A stretch of 9,088 bases of DNA from Phycisphaerae bacterium (GCA_030602845.1 JAUVYZ010000064.1:1-9088); one strand, 5' to 3'; shown: positions 1 through 6,648, counted from the stretch's first letter. Program-made: numbers and translations. Notes: generated by a model not told the origin, from the letters alone.

Positions 1-71
1 CTCAAAAAAAGTTGATAATCGTGGAGACTACGGGATTTTAAGGTAAAGCCGCATTTGTTGTTTTTTTTGCT

Positions 72-98
72 TAACCCGGCCCAGATTTATGCCGATAA
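72..98 (+). promoter_or_regulatory. possible sigma-28 (FliA-type) promoter upstream of the STAS gene
   Basis: The octamer GCCGATAA at 91-98 matches exactly the -10 element described for flagellar sigma-28 promoters. TAACCCGG at 72-79 lies 11 nt upstream, the expected spacing, but matches the -35 consensus TAAAGTTT only in its first three bases. The -10 ends 48 nt before the STAS start codon. The link to a flagellar or motility sigma factor is inferred from this one motif. Confidence 0.3.
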
Positions 99-146
99 AA
101 CATCCGAAATTCGCGAAGGCCGTATGAGTTAAAAAAGGAGATTAAA

Positions 147-482
147 ATGGGAATGCAAAACTGGTCGGAGAATATCGTCCTTGTGGACTTGCCCCAGGAA
201 CCAGAAATGGCTGATGAGCTCAAAAGCGTTATTGAAATCGTGCGTGACAGAGGCGACTGTGACGTGGTAATTGATTTTTCCAGCGTCGATATCGTAACTT
301 CTTCAAGTATCTCGAAGCTGCTGAAGCTGCGCAAGCTGTTGGCCGATTGTGAGCATCGGCTTGTTTTTTGCAGCGTTGCCGCCGCGACCAGAGGTATCTT
401 TACGGTAATCGGCCTTGACGGAATTTTTGAACTTGCTGATGACAAATTTGTTGCCCTGGCCAGCTTGCAGATGGTCAGTTAG
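147..482 (+). CDS. STAS-domain anti-sigma-factor antagonist (SpoIIAA/RsbV-like)
   Basis: This is a 111-residue single-domain STAS protein of the usual size for anti-anti-sigma factors. In that family the unphosphorylated form binds a serine kinase/anti-sigma factor and frees the sigma factor, and phosphorylation of a conserved serine switches it off. The core strand DVVIDFSSVDIVTSSSISKLL spans residues 39-59, and the C-terminal pattern GLDGIFELADD matches the GLxxIF segment of SpoIIAA. Aligned on that pattern, the phosphoacceptor is Ser52, within T51-S52-S53-S54. The family usually has Asp-Ser-Ser-Gly here, so Thr replaces the Asp and Ser replaces the Gly. AAGGAG at 135-140 sits 6 nt before the ATG, which supports this start. 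No kinase partner is visible, so the regulated sigma factor is unknown. The protein is cytoplasmic, with no signal peptide or membrane segment. Confidence 0.82.
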   Translation: MGMQNWSENIVLVDLPQEPEMADELKSVIEIVRDRGDCDVVIDFSSVDIVTSSSISKLLKLRKLLADCEHRLVFCSVAAATRGIFTVIGLDGIFELADDKFVALASLQMVS

Positions 483-498
483 CCGTAAGCTCCGGACT

Positions 499-513
499 AA
501 GGAGAAACTCCTT
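499..513 (+). terminator. weak hairpin just after the STAS gene
   Basis: AAGGAG-AAA-CTCCTT forms a perfect 6-bp stem with a 3-nt loop, 16 nt after the STAS stop codon. No run of T follows, so it is a poor intrinsic terminator. It may only be a transcript-end stabiliser. Confidence 0.22.
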
Positions 514-825
514 CCCGTACGCCTGACTTAGGCAGAGTAAAGCAGAAATTGTTTCCCTGCCCGTCCCCATGACCCGCCCCAAATATTTGGTCCACCTATA
601 ATGAGAATTTTTCGGTTCATCAGTTAGTATTCCATCTTTTTCAGGAAAATTATTGTCACATCAGGGTGGTCATTTCAGAAGAATTGTTTTTTTCTTGGAG
701 GATATTAGGAATTTTCGTCTTATATTTCCGGACGTAAAATCCTTGAATTCTTCCTTGCGTAAACGGTTACAGTGGCACCAGCCCCGATTCTGTACGGTGG
801 CGGCGAAGTGAGGAAGCCTTTTTGC
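514..825. other. non-coding stretch, no gene found
   Basis: No reading frame here has a convincing start, ribosome site or family resemblance. The one distinct site is a perfect 12-bp palindrome, CCAAATATTTGG at 579-590, followed 6 nt later by a TATAAT at 597-602 that lacks a matching -35 box. The rest is AT-rich and unstructured to the eye. Confidence 0.5.
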
Positions 826-894
826 GTTGACCCCGTTAGAAATCGCCCCTTTCTGTCCTATATTATTCGTTATAGAATTTCTAACGGGGTTGAC
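826..894. mobile_element. small palindromic element, copy 1 (57 bp plus 6-bp direct repeats)
   Basis: Perfect 12-bp terminal inverted repeats, CCCGTTAGAAAT (832-843) and ATTTCTAACGGG (877-888), enclose a 33-nt interior with a small inner stem CTATA/TATAG (858-862 with 871-875). The unit is bounded by identical 6-mers GTTGAC at 826-831 and 889-894, which look like a target-site duplication. The same termini with a different 6-bp duplication recur at 6955-7026. There is no room for a transposase, so any mobility would be supplied in trans, as for a MITE. That it is mobile is inferred from the two copies with matched boundaries. Confidence 0.72.
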
Positions 895-918
895 AGGCAG
901 GCCGACAACTGCTATAAT
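890..918 (+). promoter_or_regulatory. consensus sigma-70 promoter of the small lipoprotein gene
   Basis: TTGACA (890-895) and TATAAT (913-918) are separated by exactly 17 nt, a perfect match to the housekeeping consensus. The start codon of the next gene is 47 nt downstream of the -10. The -35 overlaps the right-hand direct repeat of the palindromic element. The predicted unoccupied site also reads GTTGACA, so the promoter would have existed before the insertion. Confidence 0.87.
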
Positions 919-965
919 AGACAGGTAATCAATAGTGGGTTTTGTGCCGCCCAGAGGGTAAAACG

Positions 966-1202
966 ATGAAAAACGTCTCTGTTTTTGTGTATAAAGTGTT
1001 TTTGGGTATTATACTGTTGTGTGCTCTGGTTCTCCTGCCTTACGGCTGCGGCTCTTTCGCGCAGCTGGGTGAGACCGAGGCAGAGGCCAGGAGAAGGCAT
1101 CTGCGCACTGCTCGTATTAATCGGCAGGAGCTGGCCGAAGACATAGACAAGGCGCTGCTGCTTGATAAGCCGAGCAAGCTAACCGATAAAAGGATACCCT
1201 GA
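966..1202 (+). CDS. small predicted lipoprotein, family of unknown function
   Basis: The product has 78 residues. The N-terminus has lysines at positions 2 and 10, a hydrophobic run at about 11-25, and LPYGC ending at Cys27, an approximate lipobox that suggests lipidation and membrane anchoring. The rest is short, charged and helix-prone (ETEAEARRRHLRTARINRQE), followed by EDIDKALLLDKPSKLT near the end. I associate this tail with small conserved planctomycete proteins, from memory only, and no function is known to me. The ATG at 966 is chosen over an in-frame ATG at 942 because AGAGGG (953-958) lies 7 nt before it and because it gives a normal lipoprotein leader. A perfect sigma-70 promoter lies just upstream, so strong constitutive expression is likely. 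The gene stands alone and converges on a tRNA gene. Confidence 0.72.
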   Translation: MKNVSVFVYKVFLGIILLCALVLLPYGCGSFAQLGETEAEARRRHLRTARINRQELAEDIDKALLLDKPSKLTDKRIP

Positions 1203-1211
1203 GACGCAGAA

Positions 1212-1279
1212 GCTGACCTCACTGACCCGGAACTGACCGGCTCGGTCCGAAAACCAGCATTTCCAGGTCAGCAGGGTCA
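1212..1279 (+). other. nested inverted repeats in the 3' region of the lipoprotein gene
   Basis: CTGACC occurs three times (1213-1218, 1222-1227, 1233-1238). Complementary blocks lie downstream. GCTGACCT (1212-1219) pairs with AGGTCAGC (1265-1272), TGACCC (1223-1228) can pair with GGGTCA (1274-1279), and GACCG-GCT-CGGTC (1235-1247) forms a local hairpin. Not all pairings can form at once. It starts 9 nt after the stop codon and could be a structured transcript end. No U-tract follows. Confidence 0.3.
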
Positions 1280-1286
1280 TCAGCGC

Positions 1287-1316
1287 AAAATAAAAGCCTT
1301 TGACTGACAAAGGCTT
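1287..1316 (-). terminator. intrinsic terminator of the tRNA-Arg gene
   Basis: Read on the minus strand, a 9-bp perfect stem AAGCCTTTG/CAAAGGCTT with a 5-nt loop is followed by a T-rich tract (complement of 1287-1293). It begins 6 nt after the tRNA 3' end. The plus strand has no T-tract after the stem, so it serves the minus strand only. Confidence 0.87.
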
Positions 1317-1322
1317 AGAAAA

Positions 1323-1396
<74 letters not shown>

Positions 1397-1416
1397 CAAA
1401 ATTTTTAAGTGCTTGT

Positions 1417-1446
1417 AATATAACAACTTCCTGTTTATCCTGTCAA
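1417..1446 (-). promoter_or_regulatory. sigma-70 promoter of tRNA-Arg
   Basis: On the minus strand TTGACA (complement of 1441-1446) is followed after 18 nt by TATATT (complement of 1417-1422), a perfect -35 and a 5/6 -10. The -10 ends 20 nt before the tRNA 5' end, as expected for a tRNA transcription unit. Confidence 0.77.
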
Positions 1447-1631
1447 CTCCTGAAGCACTCAAAACGAGCAAAATCAGCAAAAAATGTCAAAAAAGCATCA
1501 AAAAAGTGGCAATCGTCCCGCGTTTTAGTCAAAATGGCTTGCCTTATTATACTTTTTGACCAAAAACCATAATAAGAATTCGTGTATTGAACTAAAGTAT
1601 AATTAGGATACAACGAAAGAAAGGAACGCTT

Positions 1632-3164
1632 ATGCAAACCACAATCGGTTCCCATCGAGCAGTTTTCGCTCACAGCCCAAAATCGCAGGTTTTCTGGCTC
1701 CCTATTCTCTTGATAGGATTTACACCCGTTTTGGCTTCGCCGATAAAAGAGGCTAAGCTCTGGGAGCCGGTGGAGTGGAAATTCCGAAACGCAAGCTACT
1801 CCGGCAATCCGTTTGACCTCGTGGCCAAAGCGACCTTCACCCTTACACTCAGCGGCCAGAAGATCCAGACGGAGCTTTTTTACCACGGTGGTAACACATG
1901 GAAATTGCGCTTCACGGGTACACACACGGGCCGGTGGCGCTTCGTCACCGAAAGCTCCGACCCTGAGCTGAACGGCTTGAAAGGTGAGCTTGAAGTCCGC
2001 CCCAATCCTGGCGTGCCGGGTTTTATAACAAACTATGGCAGCAAGTGGGGACGAATGGGAATCGACCAGGCCTTTGTGCCACAGTACGTGATGTACTGTG
2101 ACCCGCCCACGTTCTACCGGAATCCTGATCGTATTGACGCCGATATCCGCAAGTTCTTCGTCGAACACGGGTTCAACGGCTTTCACATCGCCGTTCTTTG
2201 CCGCTGGTTCGACTTTGACAAGCTGCGTTCGAATGAAATCGCCTCGGCCTCTCCGAATCCCGACCCGCGTACATTCGAGGCGCTTGAACTACTGATTCGA
2301 AAGGTCCACGAGGCCGGCGGCGTCGTGCACATCTGGGCCTGGGGAGATGAGCAGCGGAGAATGACGCCGAAGAAATGGGGCCTCAACGGCAAAGTGGATC
2401 GTCGATTGCAGCGATACATCTGCGCCCGACTCGGGCCGCTTCCCGGCTGGTCGATGGGCTACGGCTTTGACCTGCAGGAATGGGCGAAGGAAAAGGACCT
2501 TCGCACCTGGCACGAATATATGCACCGCCACCTCGGCTGGTTTCATTTTCTCGGCGGGCGGGCACCGGACCTTACCCAGATATACAATGGCCTGGATTAC
2601 TCTTCTTACCAGCAGCATCGGCCTGATTACGATATCTACGTCAAAGCCATCGCCCAGTACCCCGACAAGCCGACGTTTCTGGAGGACCGCTTCCGCGTTC
2701 GCAAGAACGTTTATCCGAAGAAGGATTATGATTTCAATATGACCCGTCGCGGGCTGTGGCACTCGACAATGGCCGGCGGCGCGGGCAATATCTGGGGCAA
2801 CCTGTTAAATCCTCGCCCGGACGGCATGTCGCATCCGTATCCCAACAAAGACCAAATCCTCACCTGGTCGCGATTCTGGAAAAACCGGTTCCGGAAAGAA
2901 ATGGTGCGTGACAATAGTTTAACCGATGGCGTATGCCTCAAGGTCCCGGGCAAGCTGCTCGTTTTCTACAAGGAAAATACCGACTCGATCCAAATGGACC
3001 TCAACGAACTGCGAGGGGCAATTCAGGGGGTAGCCGTGGATACCTGCCGCAGCTACAAAGAGATAGAGATTGCCGGTCTAAAAGCCAAGCCCAACCATAT
3101 CTTCAAAGCCCCACGCCGCTCAGACTGGGCGGTCACAGTCCAGATTAGATCAAAAAACAATTGA
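1632..3164 (+). CDS. secreted DUF5060-type glycoside hydrolase-like protein
   Basis: The product has 510 residues. A signal peptide is visible, with a hydrophobic stretch FWLPILLIGFTPVLA at 21-35 and cleavage near 35-36. Residues about 43-125 (LWEPVEWKF to GELEVRP) fit the DUF5060 beta-sandwich found at the front of many polysaccharide-degrading enzymes. Residues about 130-430 look like a TIM barrel of the DUF4038/GH140-like type. Candidate catalytic acids are Glu240 in WAWGDEQRR and Glu351 in TFLEDRFR, each at the end of a predicted barrel strand. Residues about 430-505 resemble the small C-terminal beta domain (collagen-binding-like) often attached to such barrels. AAGGA at 1621-1625, 6 nt upstream, supports the ATG. 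The likely role is cleavage of plant or algal polysaccharide outside the cytoplasm, fitting the sulfatase downstream. Substrate and exact GH family are not readable. A DUF4038 protein with another activity is possible. Confidence 0.85.
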   Translation: MQTTIGSHRAVFAHSPKSQVFWLPILLIGFTPVLASPIKEAKLWEPVEWKFRNASYSGNPFDLVAKATFTLTLSGQKIQTELFYHGGNTWKLRFTGTHTGRWRFVTESSDPELNGLKGELEVRPNPGVPGFITNYGSKWGRMGIDQAFVPQYVMYCDPPTFYRNPDRIDADIRKFFVEHGFNGFHIAVLCRWFDFDKLRSNEIASASPNPDPRTFEALELLIRKVHEAGGVVHIWAWGDEQRRMTPKKWGLNGKVDRRLQRYICARLGPLPGWSMGYGFDLQEWAKEKDLRTWHEYMHRHLGWFHFLGGRAPDLTQIYNGLDYSSYQQHRPDYDIYVKAIAQYPDKPTFLEDRFRVRKNVYPKKDYDFNMTRRGLWHSTMAGGAGNIWGNLLNPRPDGMSHPYPNKDQILTWSRFWKNRFRKEMVRDNSLTDGVCLKVPGKLLVFYKENTDSIQMDLNELRGAIQGVAVDTCRSYKEIEIAGLKAKPNHIFKAPRRSDWAVTVQIRSKNN

Positions 3165-3188
3165 CAGAGCAGCCCAACCCGCTATAAT
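3161..3188 (+). promoter_or_regulatory. near-consensus sigma-70 promoter overlapping the hydrolase stop codon
   Basis: TTGACA (3161-3166) and TATAAT (3183-3188) are both perfect hexamers, with a 16-nt spacer. The TGA stop of the hydrolase gene (3162-3164) lies inside the -35 box. The -10 ends 24 nt before the ATG of a 41-codon ORF. This separates transcription downstream from that of the hydrolase. Confidence 0.75.
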
Positions 3189-3212
3189 GCTGCAAGCAAG
3201 GAAGGGTGAGAT

Positions 3213-3338
3213 ATGCTCAAGCGCATCTTTATATTATCGCTGTTTGTTGCCGCGGTCTTTCCGGCTGTGCTCTTTCCGTCCACGATATCCGCCTGCCCGA
3301 GTCCCTCCTGTTCTTCACGCCCGGTTTGGGTGCGGTGA
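3213..3338 (+). CDS. possible 41-residue exported peptide, unknown
   Basis: The ORF opens MLKRIFILSLFVAAVFPAV and continues into an alanine-rich signal-peptide cleavage region, STISA at residues 23-27. It then has a 14-residue tail with two cysteines (CPSPSC) and ends VWVR. A perfect -35/-10 pair lies just upstream, and a purine-rich stretch (AAGGAAGGG, 3198-3206) sits 6 nt before the ATG. The leader and promoter are the only evidence that it is a gene. The mature part is too short to assign. It could be a genuine small secreted peptide, or the surviving start of a longer exported CPxxC-type protein broken by a frameshift. The overlapping frame from GTG 3206 to 3484 has no recognisable features and does not clearly continue it. 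Confidence 0.42.
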   Translation: MLKRIFILSLFVAAVFPAVLFPSTISACPSPSCSSRPVWVR

Positions 3339-3534
3339 TGGCGGAAAACATACCTTCCCCCTGCGAGGCTTGGGTGGTGCGAAGAGGGAATAAAGACAAA
3401 ATACATGAGGTGGTTGCATCCTGCAGTCAATTGAGGTATCTTAGTGTAGGAAGCTGCAACTTACCTGAACAGGCCAAAATGTAAAAAATTCAGATATGCC
3501 GGTTATAAACAAATGTTATTGAGAGGAAAAAGCC

Positions 3535-4899
3535 ATGGATTTAATAAAGAATACCATATCACGCAGGAGTTTTATGAAGCGTTCTATAGGGGCCACCGCA
3601 AGCGCCATAACAGGACTAAGCCTGTGGCCAACCCGTTCGTCCTGGGCAGGTGCTAATGACAGGGTACGGGTGGCCGTTGTGGGCATCCGAGGGCACGGTT
3701 TTGGCAGCCATATTAGAAGCTATCCCTTGTTGGGCAATGTTGAGGTGGCAGCCCTTTGCGATGTGGATGAAAACCTGTTCCCGGAAAGATTGAAGTGGTT
3801 TGAAAAGAACAACAAGCCTATCCCGAAGACCTATGTTGACATCCGCAAGCTCCTCGAAGATAAGAGCATTGATGCGATCAGCGTGGCCACACCGAATCAT
3901 TGGCATGCGCTGGCGGGTGTCTGGGCCTGCCAGGCAGGCAAACATGCCCACATCGAAAAGCCTTTTACCCATAATGTCTTTGAAGGTCAAAAGCTGATAG
4001 AGGCAGCGCGAAGATACAAATGCATTGTCCATCATGGCACCGAAAGTCGGAGCTCTGAAGCATATCAGCAAGCGGTGGAGTTTCTGCGCAAAGGAGGGCT
4101 GGGGGAGGTTTATATGGCCAAAGGCATGTGTTATAAATGGCGAAACACGATCAAACATACAGCTGAAGAGCCAGTTCCCCCGGGGGTGCATTATGACCTC
4201 TGGTTAGGTCCGGCACCGAAGCGACCTTTCTCTCGGAACCGATTTCATTACAACTGGCATTGGCACTGGGATTATGGCAACGGCGATATCGGCAACCAGG
4301 GGATCCATGAGATGGATAAAGCCAGGTGGGGCCTCGGCGTTACACTGCCGACTAAAGTGATGTCCATGGGAGGACATTTTATGTTTGACGACGATCAAGA
4401 AACAGCCAATGCGCAGATCGCTGTGTTTGAATTTCCCAATCCCAAAGGCGGTGGTGACAAAAAGAAAATCTTGCAGTTTGAAGTTCGGCACTGGATTACC
4501 AACTATGAAGGTAGCTTTGCCGGCCCACCAAGCAACAATATCGGCAATATCTTTTACGGGTCGGAGGGATATATGGTCATGTATGGGGAGCAATGGAAAA
4601 CCTATATGGGCAAGAAGCGGGAACCCGGCCCTTCCGGAAAAGAAAGCAAAAATACCGACCTGCTGCATTATCAGAACTTCATAGATGCCATTCGTGCAAA
4701 TGACCCGTCCATATTGAGAGGTAATGTTAAGGAAGGGCATTATAGCTGCGCCCTGGTTCATCTGGCGAATACGTCCTATCGGCTCGGGCGAAGTCTGAAC
4801 TTCGACCCGCAGAAACAGAGATATATCGCCGATGATGAGGCGAACGAAATGCTGACCCGGGATTATCGAAAACCGTTTGTCGTGCCGGAAAAGGTGTGA
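3535..4899 (+). CDS. Tat-exported Gfo/Idh/MocA family oxidoreductase
   Basis: The product has 454 residues, typical for the exported planctomycete branch of this NAD(P)-dependent sugar or polyol dehydrogenase family. A twin-arginine signal SRRSFMK occupies residues 9-15, with its hydrophobic stretch and cleavage region up to about 39. The Rossmann motif GIRGHG is at 50-55, a variant of GxGxxG. The family's catalytic-lysine motif EKP is at 141-143, followed by HNVFEGQ. GNQGIHEMD (253-261) contains the conserved His258 next to the substrate site. The C-terminal alpha/beta domain runs through YGSEGYMVM to the end. AGAGGA about 7 nt upstream supports the ATG. Tat export implies folding with cofactor in the cytoplasm before translocation. 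The likely role is oxidising or reducing a sugar released by neighbouring enzymes. The substrate is unknown. Confidence 0.94.
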   Translation: MDLIKNTISRRSFMKRSIGATASAITGLSLWPTRSSWAGANDRVRVAVVGIRGHGFGSHIRSYPLLGNVEVAALCDVDENLFPERLKWFEKNNKPIPKTYVDIRKLLEDKSIDAISVATPNHWHALAGVWACQAGKHAHIEKPFTHNVFEGQKLIEAARRYKCIVHHGTESRSSEAYQQAVEFLRKGGLGEVYMAKGMCYKWRNTIKHTAEEPVPPGVHYDLWLGPAPKRPFSRNRFHYNWHWHWDYGNGDIGNQGIHEMDKARWGLGVTLPTKVMSMGGHFMFDDDQETANAQIAVFEFPNPKGGGDKKKILQFEVRHWITNYEGSFAGPPSNNIGNIFYGSEGYMVMYGEQWKTYMGKKREPGPSGKESKNTDLLHYQNFIDAIRANDPSILRGNVKEGHYSCALVHLANTSYRLGRSLNFDPQKQRYIADDEANEMLTRDYRKPFVVPEKV

Positions 4900-4942
4900 A
4901 TCGGCGGACTCTGTGAAGCGCCCGGAAAGGATATGAGAAGGG

Positions 4943-4970
4943 CAGGACATCAGGAGATCAGGACATCAGG
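4943..4970. repeat. 8-bp tandem repeat between the oxidoreductase and sulfatase genes
   Basis: Three and a half copies of CAGGA(C/G)AT run head to tail: CAGGACAT, CAGGAGAT, CAGGACAT, CAGG. It lies in the 118-nt gap between two co-directional genes, starting 44 nt after the stop and ending 47 nt before the next start. It could vary in copy number by slippage. No function is evident. Confidence 0.8.
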
Positions 4971-5017
4971 TTGCCCGATAACCTGGTACCTTTTGAGAAC
5001 AAACGAAGGATATTTCT

Positions 5018-6487
5018 ATGAACCGCCGAGATTTTATGAAACTGACAATTGCCGGAGGAGCATCGTTATGGCTGACAGAGGTCAGTTACGCGCGTCAAAC
5101 AGGTCGCAAAAAGCCTAATATTATCCTCATCGTACTGGATGAACTTGGATATTATGAGCTTTCATGCATGGGGCACCGTCTTTTGGAAACGCCGAACATT
5201 GATAAGATTGCCAAGGGAGGCATGAGGTTTACCCAAATGCTCGCTGGCGGGCCCGTGTGTGCACCCACTCGCTGCTGCCTCATGACAGGTAAGCACCTGG
5301 GGCGCGCATCCGTTCGTAGGAATTCCGGGTACAATGCCCTTCGACCCGAAGACATCACCATTGCTCAGGTTCTTAAGAAGGCCGGATATGCCACTGGAGG
5401 ATTTGGTAAATGGGGCCTCGGTGGACGCGGTACTACGGGTGTGCCTGAAAAGCACGGCTTCAATGTCTTTTTTGGCTATTACGACCAGGTCCATGCTCAT
5501 ACTTTTTTCCCCTCTTATCTACTAAGAAACAGCGAAGAGGTGCCGTTAGAAGGTAATACCGGAGCCTTGTACGAGGGCCAAACGTACTCGCACTATCTCA
5601 TTTTTGAAGAAACAATAAAGTTCATTCGTGACAACAAAGATAAACCTTTCTTCTGCTATTGCCCCTGGACACCTCCTCATGGACTGTGGGGACTTCCAGA
5701 GAATGAACCTGCCTGGCAAAAGTATAAAGATGAAAAATGGGATGCCGGCCACCAAATCAAAAAAGATGATGCACAACGGTATGCCGCCATGGTTAACATG
5801 GTCGATAGGCAAATTGGTCAAATCATGGATTTACTTGAAGAGCTGAAGATTGATGATAACACGATCGTATTCATCTGCGGCGATAACGGCGGTTCTACAT
5901 ATTTCAAAAATGAGACACATCCTGATGGTTTTTTCGGTCCAAACGTCAACCCCAAAACTGGTAAAGTTTTCAGAGGGCGAAAAGGCTTACTTTACGAAGG
6001 AGGGCTGCGTATTCCATTTATCGTGCGTTGGCCAGGCAAAATAAGAGCAGGCGTAGTTAGTAATCACCTCGGTTATTTCCCGGATATTATGCCCACGCTT
6101 GCGGAGATTGCAGGAGCCGACTGCCCGGAGAGTATCGATGGAATTTCCATAGTTCCAACACTTCTTGACGAAAAGGCCGCCGGACGTACACAGGAAAATC
6201 ATGAGTATCTCTACTGGGAATATCTGGGCCAGACGGCGGTTCGTTGGGGGAATTGGAAGGCCTATAGACCCAAAAACAGAAAATGGGAGTTATATGACCT
6301 GAGCAAAGACATCGAAGAGAAAGAAAATGTTGCGGCACAAAACCCGGATACATTGAACAAGATGATAAAGTATGCAACGGAGGCTCATGAACCACATCTC
6401 CCAGGGGAAGTTCTTGATATGGAACTATGTATGAAGGACCACCGGAAGACGAAAAATCCCAAGCCATGGGAGCAGCGGCGTCGCTGA
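5018..6487 (+). CDS. exported Cys-type sulfatase (arylsulfatase family S1)
   Basis: The product has 489 residues, normal for a single-domain S1 sulfatase that removes sulfate esters from sugars. The N-terminus MNRRDFMK with a hydrophobic stretch to about residue 20 resembles a Tat signal. The formylglycine signature CxPxR is C81-A-P-T-R85, followed by CCLMTGKHLGR, so Cys81 must be oxidised by FGE or an anaerobic radical SAM maturase encoded elsewhere. Metal-site segments are LDELGYYELS (Asp41, with Glu42 where most family members have Asp) and CGDNGG (Asp289, Asn290). Lys131 is in GKWGLGG, where many sulfatases have GKWHLG. His221 is in PPHG, and FRGRKGLLYEGGLRIPF lies near residue 310. AAGGA at 5006-5010 supports the start. 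Its position downstream of the oxidoreductase suggests co-transcription and a role in desulfating polysaccharide. Confidence 0.95.
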   Translation: MNRRDFMKLTIAGGASLWLTEVSYARQTGRKKPNIILIVLDELGYYELSCMGHRLLETPNIDKIAKGGMRFTQMLAGGPVCAPTRCCLMTGKHLGRASVRRNSGYNALRPEDITIAQVLKKAGYATGGFGKWGLGGRGTTGVPEKHGFNVFFGYYDQVHAHTFFPSYLLRNSEEVPLEGNTGALYEGQTYSHYLIFEETIKFIRDNKDKPFFCYCPWTPPHGLWGLPENEPAWQKYKDEKWDAGHQIKKDDAQRYAAMVNMVDRQIGQIMDLLEELKIDDNTIVFICGDNGGSTYFKNETHPDGFFGPNVNPKTGKVFRGRKGLLYEGGLRIPFIVRWPGKIRAGVVSNHLGYFPDIMPTLAEIAGADCPESIDGISIVPTLLDEKAAGRTQENHEYLYWEYLGQTAVRWGNWKAYRPKNRKWELYDLSKDIEEKENVAAQNPDTLNKMIKYATEAHEPHLPGEVLDMELCMKDHRKTKNPKPWEQRRR

Positions 6488-6648
6488 TGAAATAGTGAGT
6501 TTGTGCCTGTTCACTGCAATTGTCGAATATCCATCTTTTCAATCACCAATCAGAAGGCAGCTTTCCAAAACCCCAGAGCCACATTGAAAAGAGGAAGTTA
6601 AACCTCTTGCCGTTCGGCTTGGGTGGGGTGGTAGTGAGAGGAAAAAGG

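Noticed and set aside
772..969. 65-codon plus-strand frame through palindromic element copy 1
   Set aside because: It has no ribosome site or family features and is mostly the element plus the promoter of the next gene. Its open frame is discussed as a property of the element.
1598..1603. TATAAT 29 nt before the hydrolase start
   Set aside because: The position 17 nt upstream reads AGAATT, not a -35 box, and there is no extended -10, so it is not called a promoter.
1443..2186. Long minus-strand frame (247 codons) opposite the glycoside hydrolase
   Set aside because: It overlaps the hydrolase, which has clear domains, a signal peptide and a ribosome site. The minus frame shows no family features and also runs across the tRNA promoter.
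3206..3484. 92-codon frame from a GTG overlapping the 41-residue ORF
   Set aside because: Its N-terminus is not a normal signal peptide, no family is recognisable, and the frame from ATG 3213 gives a far better leader.
4204..4950. Long minus-strand frame (248 codons) opposite the oxidoreductase
   Set aside because: It is a shadow of a well-supported Gfo/Idh/MocA gene, with no recognisable motif of its own.
5543..5553. CCGTTAGAAGG inside the sulfatase gene, resembling one end of the palindromic element
   Set aside because: There is no matching inverted end nearby and no flanking duplication. It encodes ordinary sulfatase residues, so it is taken as chance.
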